A stretch of DNA of 5,786 nt from the NCBI GenBank assembly GCA_030608825.1, contig JAUWDL010000110.1, forward strand, positions 1-5,786. Reading direction: 5' to 3'. Source of the DNA: Gemmatimonadales bacterium. Lineage in GTDB: Bacteria > Gemmatimonadota > Gemmatimonadetes > Palauibacterales > Palauibacteraceae. Position numbers and translations under genes: made by a program. Below, in pieces: positions 1 through 4,015 of this stretch. The notes below the pieces were generated by a model. That model was not told the DNA's origin. It saw only the letters and a list, made by a program, of their open reading frames with translations, and did not search any database. How positions within the stretch are numbered: the first letter of the stretch is position 1; each line of letters opens with the position of its first letter.

Positions 1-8
1 ACGATACC

Positions 9-1127
9 ATGGCCGATCCCAGGTACACGAAGCTGGCAGACACATTGATCACGTACTCCTGCGATCTTCAGCCCGGCGAGAAGATCCTGATCGAGGCGAT
101 CGACATCCCGCCTGACTTCACCCAGGAGCTGATTCGAGCCGCCTACCGGGCCGAGGGCACTCCGCTGCTCTTTCTCAAGAGCCAGACTCTGATGAGGGAG
201 CTCTTGCTCCAGGCGAGCGCCGAGCAGCTGTCGCTCATCGCCGACGGGGAAGAGGCCTGCATGAAGGAGGTAGATGCCTACATCGGGATGCGCGGGAGCG
301 CCAACGTCTCCGAGCTCTCCGACGTCCCGCCGGAGAAGATGAAGCTGTACGAGGAGTTCCTCTGGAAGCGGGTGCACATAGAGGTGCGTGTGGCGAAGAC
401 GAAGTGGGTCGTGTCACGCTGGCCCAACCCCTCCATGGCCCAGCTGGCCCAGCTCTCCACGGCGGCTTTCGAGGACTTCTACTTTCGCGTCTGTACCATG
501 GACTACGGGCGACTGTCCGAGGCCATAGAACCCCTCCGCCAGCTGACCGAGGCCACCAAGCAGGTTCGTCTCGTGGCTCCCGACACGGACCTCACGTTCA
601 GCGTCGACGGCATCCCGGCGATCTCGTGTGACGGCCACCGCAACATCCCGGATGGAGAGGTGTTCACGGCGCCCGTCCGGGACACAGTGGATGGGACCAT
701 CCGGTTCAACGCCGAAACCCTCTACCAGGGAATCACCCACGAGAATGTCCAGCTGAGGTTCGAAGGCGGGAGAATCGTGGAGGCCTCGAGCAGCAACCCT
801 GAACATCTGCAGACCGTCCTCGATGCCGACGAGGGATCGCGCTACGTGGGGGAGTTCGCCATCGGTTTGAATCCCTACATCACCGAGCCGATGAAGGACA
901 TCCTCTTCGACGAGAAGATCGCCGGCAGCATCCATCTCACGCCCGGCGGCGCCTACGAGATCGCCGACAACGGGAATCGCAGCCAGATCCATTGGGACAT
1001 GGTCCTGATGATGTCGCCCGAGAAGGGCGGGGGAGAGATCTGGTTCGACGATCGTCTGATCCGGAAGGATGGTCGCTTCGTGGTCGACGACCTCGCCGGC
1101 CTCAACCCCGAGAACCTGCTGGGCTGA
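9..1127 (+). CDS. M29-family metallo-aminopeptidase
   Basis: The 372-residue product matches the M29 (thermophilic aminopeptidase, AmpS/AmpT-like) family in length and motif order. These are cytoplasmic enzymes with a two-metal centre that remove N-terminal residues from peptides. Metal ligands expected for the family are visible in order: Glu217 in NIPDGEVFTAP, Glu282 in YVGEFAIGLNP, Glu302 in LFDEK, His309 followed seven residues later by Tyr316, and His328/Asp330 in QIHWDMV. The N-terminal part (about 1-190) is the usual alpha/beta substrate-side domain, beginning with a KLADTLITYSCDLQPGEK segment typical of the family. There is no signal peptide. The ATG at 9 gives a normal-length N terminus, but only 8 bases precede it, so its ribosome-binding site cannot be seen. 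It is followed at 11 nt by an exported protein gene. Family assignment is firm; substrate preference cannot be read from the sequence. Confidence 0.93.
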   Translation: MADPRYTKLADTLITYSCDLQPGEKILIEAIDIPPDFTQELIRAAYRAEGTPLLFLKSQTLMRELLLQASAEQLSLIADGEEACMKEVDAYIGMRGSANVSELSDVPPEKMKLYEEFLWKRVHIEVRVAKTKWVVSRWPNPSMAQLAQLSTAAFEDFYFRVCTMDYGRLSEAIEPLRQLTEATKQVRLVAPDTDLTFSVDGIPAISCDGHRNIPDGEVFTAPVRDTVDGTIRFNAETLYQGITHENVQLRFEGGRIVEASSSNPEHLQTVLDADEGSRYVGEFAIGLNPYITEPMKDILFDEKIAGSIHLTPGGAYEIADNGNRSQIHWDMVLMMSPEKGGGEIWFDDRLIRKDGRFVVDDLAGLNPENLLG

Positions 1128-1130
1128 GGA
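1126..1130 (+). promoter_or_regulatory. Ribosome-binding site deciding the start at 1139
   Basis: GAGGA overlaps the TGA stop of the aminopeptidase gene and ends 8 nt before the ATG at 1139. The in-frame ATG at 1130 has GAGG directly abutting it, which is too close to work, so 1139 is the better start. Confidence 0.6.
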
Positions 1131-1138
1131 TGCCCCGG

Positions 1139-1621
1139 ATGCGGCACCTCCTGGTGCTGCTCACCTCGTTTTGGCTGCTGACTCCGTCCCACGCCCGGGC
1201 ACAGGCCACGGAGAAGGACGGGACGTGGGCGTACGGGTACGGCTTCGCCGGCTTCGGGGCCGCGATCGGCGACGAGCTTGGCGACCTGCTCCTCCATCTC
1301 GGTTCAGGGGCAGAGTTTATGCTGGGCCGCTTCGGGCTTACCGGCGAGCTGGGCTATATGGCCGGCGCCGAGTCCCCGCTTGATGGCTTCGGGACCTTCT
1401 CACCCGGTGTGCTTCTTGCTTTTTTGAAGCAAGGAACCGTGCCCTTCGTGAAGGGAGGCTTCACCCTCTTCTTTCGCGGTGGGGTCGAACCGGGCTGGTT
1501 TGTGGGTGCCGGCGTGAACTTCTGGAGCAGCGACAAGTTCGGCTTCCGGGCGGAGCTAAACGACCAGGTGTTCGTCAGCAACCACCTGCTCGCCGCCCGC
1601 TTCGCCGTCCTGTTCCGCTAA
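1139..1621 (+). CDS. Exported protein, probable small outer-membrane beta-barrel
   Basis: The 160-residue product begins with a clear Sec signal peptide: MRH, then a hydrophobic core LLVLLTSFWLLTP, then HARA with likely cleavage after Ala21 before Gln22. The mature part (about 139 aa) is rich in Gly and aromatic residues alternating with polar ones. It contains a segment around 119-142 (GWFVGAGVNFWSSDKFGFRAELND) that resembles the Gly-rich strand, turn and strand of small OmpA/OmpX-like barrels. The protein ends in ARFAVLFR, close to the aromatic C-terminal strand expected of barrel proteins, although the final residue is Arg and not Phe. The start at 1139 is chosen for its spaced GAGGA; ATG 1130 would add three residues. 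It follows the aminopeptidase gene by 11 nt and is probably in the same transcript. Some codons (TTT, TTG, CAA, CTA) are less GC-rich than in the neighbours. The exact function is unknown; the beta-barrel call is an inference from sequence texture, while secretion is well supported. Confidence 0.75.
   Translation: MRHLLVLLTSFWLLTPSHARAQATEKDGTWAYGYGFAGFGAAIGDELGDLLLHLGSGAEFMLGRFGLTGELGYMAGAESPLDGFGTFSPGVLLAFLKQGTVPFVKGGFTLFFRGGVEPGWFVGAGVNFWSSDKFGFRAELNDQVFVSNHLLAARFAVLFR
1415..1433 (+). other. Intragenic inverted repeat with T-rich loop
   Basis: Seven-base arms CTTGCTT and AAGCAAG are perfectly complementary around a 5-nt loop TTTTG, and can be extended by a T.G wobble and a T-A pair. It lies inside the beta-barrel gene and includes a run of six T (1420-1425) in an otherwise GC-rich gene. 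It lacks a 3' T tract after the stem, so it is not an ordinary terminator. Any function is unknown. Confidence 0.35.
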
Positions 1622-1674
1622 CGAACGGGCATAGCGGCCTGTTGGAGGAGGAGGGCGTCGTCGTCGTCGGCCAT

Positions 1675-1704
1675 AGGCGCACAGCAGGCCAAGGCGCACA
1701 GCAG
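1675..1704 (+). repeat. 13-bp direct repeat, period 17
   Basis: AGGCGCACAGCAG occurs exactly at 1675-1687 and again at 1692-1704, separated by GCCA. The second copy ends one base before the ATG of the 44-aa gene, so the immediate 5' leader of that gene is a duplicated segment. The rest of the 1622-1705 gap holds a purine-rich GGAGGAGGAGGG stretch (1644-1655) and a short CGT microsatellite. I see no rho-independent terminator there. Confidence 0.7.
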
Positions 1705-1705
1705 T

Positions 1706-1840
1706 ATGAGAAAGTACCTGGATTTCTTCCTCGTCGTCGCCATGTTCGGAGTGATCTTCGTCGGAGCCCTCGCCGTATCCGGCAGGATCGGCTACAGGTT
1801 CGGCTCGCTCGGCGACGCTCTTGCCTGGCTCATCCGGTAG
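1706..1840 (+). CDS. Small single-pass membrane protein (44 aa)
   Basis: A short reading frame encodes a 44-residue product with MRKYLD at the N terminus, one hydrophobic segment at about residues 6-24 (DFFLVVAMFGVIFVGALAV), and a basic/amphipathic tail ending in GDALAWLIR. Nearly every codon ends in G or C, as in the neighbouring real genes, which argues for coding. No ATG, GTG or TTG lies upstream in frame after the previous stop, so ATG 1706 is the only long start. The ribosome-binding site is weak: AAGG at 1691-1694 lies 11 nt upstream, and the strong GGAGG run at 1644-1655 is too far away. The frame is the same as that of the preceding exported-protein gene, 84 nt away. I do not recognise a family. 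It could be a small inner-membrane accessory protein associated with the pilin-like gene downstream, but that is only suggested by proximity. Confidence 0.5.
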   Translation: MRKYLDFFLVVAMFGVIFVGALAVSGRIGYRFGSLGDALAWLIR

Positions 1841-1852
1841 GCTCCTGCCGAC

Positions 1853-1873
1853 GCCGGCTCGCGCGAGTCCGGC
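1853..1873 (+). terminator. GC-rich hairpin after the 44-aa gene, possible terminator
   Basis: Twelve bases after the TAG stop, GCCGG-CTC pairs with GAG-T-CCGGC around a GCGC loop, giving eight G/C-rich pairs with one bulged T. It is well placed to stop transcription or protect the 3' end. There is no following T tract, so it is not a canonical intrinsic terminator. Confidence 0.35.
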
Positions 1874-2020
1874 TGTGGCTTCGAGGATGCACCAGCCTAC
1901 GTGCCTTCGCCCCCCCATTTCGAGCGTCGTGATTCCATAAGTAACATTCGCACAGTCAGTTAGATGTGCATCGACTGGGTCGGTAAACGGCGAGCATGCG
2001 GATTGCATACGAATTCCGTT

Positions 2021-2037
2021 CGTCACGGTGCGTGACG
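2021..2037. promoter_or_regulatory. Perfect 7-bp-arm palindrome upstream of the pilin gene, candidate operator
   Basis: CGTCACG, spacer GTG, then CGTGACG form a perfect inverted repeat of 17 bp. The same stretch is also a 10-bp tandem repeat with one mismatch (2021-2030 and 2031-2040). It sits about 110 nt before the pilin start codon, at the downstream edge of the less GC-rich segment. That is where a dimeric regulator could bind, or a short hairpin could form in the RNA. I cannot name a regulator. Confidence 0.4.
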
Positions 2038-2054
2038 GTGCCAGCCTACCGCAG

Positions 2055-2087
2055 CAGGGGCAGTTCTTGGCGGAGAAGTGACCCCTG
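2055..2087 (+). promoter_or_regulatory. Long imperfect hairpin in the pilin 5' leader
   Basis: CAGGGG (2055-2060) pairs with CCCCTG (2082-2087). Inside it CA pairs with TG, and TTCT (2064-2067) pairs with AGAA (2074-2077) around the loop TGGCGG. This gives 12 pairs interrupted by one G-G mismatch and one bulged A. It ends 45 nt before the pilin ribosome-binding site. No T tract follows. It could be a structured leader that affects mRNA stability or translation; no known riboswitch class is recognisable. Confidence 0.35.
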
Positions 2088-2132
2088 GCTCCCCCGCGCC
2101 AACCGGCCATCGAGGCCACCATTTCGTTGAGC

Positions 2133-2138
2133 GGAGGT
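2133..2138 (+). promoter_or_regulatory. Strong Shine-Dalgarno deciding a TTG start
   Basis: GGAGGT ends 8 nt before TTG 2147, which is ideal spacing. No ATG or GTG lies at a usable distance in the same frame, and the upstream in-frame ATG at 2078 has no comparable site. This fixes the pilin start at TTG 2147. Confidence 0.65.
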
Positions 2139-2146
2139 CAGCCATC

Positions 2147-2470
2147 TTGTTGGGTGAGAGCCTGCAGGAGACGCAACCCGCCGTACAAAGAGCCCCTCGG
2201 AACTTCGAGAGCGGGCAGGACACGACGGAGTACGTCCTCATCATCATCCTCTTTGCCCTCGCGTTCACGGCGGGCATGCTGGTCTGGACGCACAGCGTCG
2301 AGGGCTCATACAATGGGGCCGCCGACAATGGGGCCGCCGAGTGTATCGCGTCGTCGGTCAACCCCGAGAGCGGTCCCTCGGGAACGCCGCTGACCCGCGG
2401 GGGTGATCAGTACGAGAGTGACGGCACCGGCCAGGATCGGCCGGGCAGGGGATGTCCACCCGTTCGCTAA
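2147..2470 (+). CDS. Flp/Fap-type (type IVb) pilin-like prepilin
   Basis: The 107-residue product has the signature of a Flp-type prepilin: a 23-residue hydrophilic leader ending in Gly, then QDTTEY with Glu at +5 and Tyr at +6 of the mature chain, then a hydrophobic helix VLIIILFALAFTAGMLVW (about 30-47). A TadV/CpaA-type prepilin peptidase would be expected to cut between Gly23 and Gln24. The predicted mature chain is 84 aa, somewhat longer than typical Flp subunits. The extra part is a Gly/Pro/Asp-rich, apparently disordered tail (about 72-107) with two cysteines, Cys66 and Cys103, that could form a disulfide once exported. A short internal duplication (NGAAD/NGAAE) lies at 56-65. The TTG start is chosen for the GGAGGT 8 nt upstream; starting at ATG 2078 would add 23 residues without a visible binding site. 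No tad/rcp assembly gene is in view, so this may be an orphan pilin served by a locus elsewhere, or a single-helix pseudopilin-like protein. Pilin class is well supported by motif; role is inferred. Confidence 0.7.
   Translation: MLGESLQETQPAVQRAPRNFESGQDTTEYVLIIILFALAFTAGMLVWTHSVEGSYNGAADNGAAECIASSVNPESGPSGTPLTRGGDQYESDGTGQDRPGRGCPPVR
2311..2340 (+). repeat. Exact 15-bp tandem duplication in the pilin gene
   Basis: CAATGGGGCCGCCGA occurs twice head to tail (2311-2325, 2326-2340) with no mismatch. Fifteen bases keep the frame and duplicate a five-residue NGAAD/E unit just after the membrane helix. Identity at the DNA level suggests a recent event or slippage. Confidence 0.85.
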
Positions 2471-2478
2471 CGTTTCAC

Positions 2479-2483
2479 GGGAG
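2479..2483 (+). promoter_or_regulatory. Ribosome-binding site for the TTG start at 2491
   Basis: GGGAG ends 7 nt before TTG 2491. The competing ATG at 2452 has AGGGG directly against it, which is too close, and its next purine-rich stretch is 11 nt away. Confidence 0.45.
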
Positions 2484-2490
2484 CCGCGAG

Positions 2491-2700
2491 TTGAAAGACA
2501 ACCTGTCCAGACTGGCTCTTCTCGTTCTCGTCACCGCGTTCGGTGGATGGCTTCTCTACTGGTTCGGCTACGATCCTCCGACGAGCGGAGCGGGCTGGAT
2601 CGGAGCCGGCTTCGCCTTCTTCGTGTGGATCATGTTCCTGCTGGGCGCTTTCGGGCGGCCGTTGACCCGCTTCCTCAGAATCCTCCTCGGCTGGTCCTGA
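2491..2700 (+). CDS. Small two-pass membrane protein
   Basis: The product has two hydrophobic helices, about residues 7-25 (RLALLVLVTAFGGWLLYWF) and 36-56 (AGWIGAGFAFFVWIMFLLGAF), joined by a short DPPTSG loop. A basic amphipathic end (RPLTRFLRILLGWS) follows. With the TTG start at 2491 it is 69 aa, beginning MKDNLSRL, and follows the pilin stop by 20 nt. With ATG 2452 it would be 82 aa and overlap the pilin gene by 19 nt. I prefer 2491 because of the spaced GGGAG and because codons between 2452 and 2490 (CTA, TTT, CGT) look less like the rest of the gene. The strong hydrophobic pattern and high third-position GC support coding. No family is recognised. It lies beside a pilin-like gene and could be a membrane accessory protein, which is inference only. 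Its last codons lie in a tandem repeat that runs past the stop. Confidence 0.6.
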   Translation: MKDNLSRLALLVLVTAFGGWLLYWFGYDPPTSGAGWIGAGFAFFVWIMFLLGAFGRPLTRFLRILLGWS

Positions 2701-2739
2701 CTCTCCTCAGCCGGTCCTAATCCTCCTCCGCCGGTCCTC
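2680..2739. repeat. Three tandem 20-bp units across a stop codon
   Basis: Units at 2680-2699, 2700-2719 and 2720-2739 share the pattern A-YY-CTCCTC-N-GC-Y-GGTCCT-N. Pairwise identities by eye are 17/20 (units 1 and 3), 16/20 (units 2 and 3) and 15/20 (units 1 and 2). Unit 1 encodes the last residues of the small membrane protein, and its TGA stop straddles the unit 1/unit 2 boundary. The remaining units fill most of the 71-bp gap between the convergent genes. No intrinsic terminator with a T tract is visible in that gap on either strand. Confidence 0.7.
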
Positions 2740-2771
2740 GCGGGCGGCTAACGAGCGCTGTCTCGGTCCCA

Positions 2772-4013
2772 TTAGATCCCGTATCGCTCCGCGAACGCCA
2801 GGAGTGCCTGCTCGAAGATCTCCAGCGGTGGGCGGACGAGTCCGGCGCCCACCTGTCCGACGCCTGCCTCGCGGTGTGCGATGCCCGTGTTTACGCGCGG
2901 CGTCACGCCGAGCTCGACCACGCTTCGAACGTCGATGCCCGTCGGCGTGCCCCTGAAGTCCAGGGTCGGGATCGTGAAATGCTCGTGCTCGGCGACCGTG
3001 ATCTCGTACATTTCCAGGGTGGCGTTGATGGCGTCGCGCGGCGTGCCGCTGACGAAGGATACGATGGCTGGTGCGGCGGCCATCGCGAACGCCCCGATCC
3101 CGGCGGTCTCCGTGATCGTGCTGTCCCCGATGTCGGGATTCGCGTCTGCGCTGGAGAAGCCGGCGAAGTAGAGCCCGTCCGGCGTCCCCGCCGGTGCCGT
3201 GAACCACCGGTCGGCCAGGCCGCTGACGCGGATGCCGAAGTCCGTCCCGTTCCTTGCCATCGCGGTCACGACCGTGCTGCCGTCCACCCCGTGCGCGGCG
3301 TCGCCCATCGCCTTGCAGGCCGCCATGACCGGGTTCAGCACGCTGAGCGCGTTGTCTCCTATGAACGCCAGGATCTTCGTCGCCTCCGCCGGGACCAGCT
3401 CCAGGGAGGCCACCATGGGTGCCAGCAGCTTCAGAAACAGAAGAGATCCGGCCTTGTTTCGGTTGTGCCCTTCATCGCCCATGTGCAGCGCTTCGGAGAG
3501 CAGCGCGCGGATATCGATGCCCCCCGACCCCGCCAACCCTTCCGCCAGAGCCGGGGCCATGGCTTCGTTCATCCAACGGAGCCGGTCGAGAACTTCTGGG
3601 CCGTAGGCTCCGTAGCGCAGCACCTTCCCGTAGCCTTCGTTGAGGTTCGAGTAGGTGCGATGGCCGTGCTTGAGGTCCTCGATGACGTAGACGGCCATCG
3701 ACGAGGAGATGACGCCCGCCATCGGACCGACGGCTGAATGGTCGTGGCAGGGCGCGAACTCGATCGCTCCGCTTGCCGCGATACCGGCCGCTTCTTCCTC
3801 GTCGGAGGCGATCTCCTCGTAGAGCAGGGCCCCTATGACGGCCCCTCTGAGCGGCCCGGACATCCGGTCCCATTCGATCGGCGGCCCGGCGTGCAGGAGC
3901 AGGCGATCGTGCATGCCGGGTATGCTCTCGCCAGCCCGTGCCACGCCCGTCAGTACCGGCCGTGAGGCTATCATCCTTGCCACGGCCGTCGCGTTGGCGA
4001 GTGAAACGTCCAC
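2772..4013 (-). CDS. DUF1116 protein, YlbE/AllG-like, FdrA partner
   Basis: The 413-residue product is a full-length DUF1116 family member, close to the length of E. coli YlbE/YahG. Visible conserved stretches, in order, are HAGPPIEWDRMSGP (41-54), FAPCHDHSAVGPMAGVIS (86-103), LNEGYGKVLRYGAYGPEVLDRL (124-145, around the central GYGK), ALHMGDEGHNRNKAG (175-189), and RVNTGIAHREAGVGQVGAG (373-391). The His/Cys/Asp-rich PCHDH and MGDEGHNRN motifs look like active-site or ligand sites. In E. coli the fdrA-ylbE-ylbF (allFGH) genes have been reported to encode oxamate carbamoyltransferase together; DUF1116 alone has no assigned reaction. The start is GTG 4013: AGGAGG lies 5 nt upstream, and the ATG further upstream at 4079 would overlap fdrA by 64 nt without need. 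The gene begins 2 nt after the fdrA stop and is translationally coupled to it. No DUF2877 gene follows. Family assignment is firm, function moderately inferred. Confidence 0.9.
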   Translation of the reverse strand: MDVSLANATAVARMIASRPVLTGVARAGESIPGMHDRLLLHAGPPIEWDRMSGPLRGAVIGALLYEEIASDEEEAAGIAASGAIEFAPCHDHSAVGPMAGVISSSMAVYVIEDLKHGHRTYSNLNEGYGKVLRYGAYGPEVLDRLRWMNEAMAPALAEGLAGSGGIDIRALLSEALHMGDEGHNRNKAGSLLFLKLLAPMVASLELVPAEATKILAFIGDNALSVLNPVMAACKAMGDAAHGVDGSTVVTAMARNGTDFGIRVSGLADRWFTAPAGTPDGLYFAGFSSADANPDIGDSTITETAGIGAFAMAAAPAIVSFVSGTPRDAINATLEMYEITVAEHEHFTIPTLDFRGTPTGIDVRSVVELGVTPRVNTGIAHREAGVGQVGAGLVRPPLEIFEQALLAFAERYGI

Positions 4014-4015
4014 GC

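Larger units (their letters stand above)
1841..2146. other. 306-bp intergenic leader region before the pilin gene
   Basis: I find no convincing gene here. The part from about 1925 to 2015 is clearly less GC-rich than its surroundings and is the likeliest place for the promoter of the pilin gene. However, I could not identify a convincing -35/-10 pair or a -24/-12 pair. The 9-mer CCAGCCTAC appears at 1892-1900 and again at 2041-2049. Three structured elements lie in the region: a hairpin at 1853-1873, a palindrome at 2021-2037 and a hairpin at 2055-2087. Confidence 0.5.

Noticed and set aside
414..992. Long open frame (192 aa) on the minus strand opposite the aminopeptidase gene
   Set aside because: It is a mirror of a high-GC gene with clear M29 catalytic motifs; the antisense product shows no recognisable motif and has no visible ribosome-binding site.
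1982..1995. GG-N10-GC spacing resembling a sigma-54 promoter
   Set aside because: Only the two dinucleotides match; the surrounding TGGCAC and TTGCA bases are missing, so it is expected by chance in GC-rich DNA.
1556..2122. 188-aa minus-strand frame covering the end of the exported-protein gene and the intergenic region
   Set aside because: Its composition is unlike a folded protein, and it lies opposite two plausible plus-strand genes and a less GC-rich promoter-like segment. I see no convincing start.
2725..2748. Possible CCGCC...GGCGG hairpin between the convergent genes as a bidirectional terminator
   Set aside because: The stem is only five pairs with a 10-nt loop, and no T tract follows on either strand.
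2874..3737. 287-aa plus-strand frame opposite the DUF1116 gene
   Set aside because: It is Arg/His/Asp-rich, typical of antisense translation of GC-rich genes. The minus-strand frame carries all the DUF1116 motifs.
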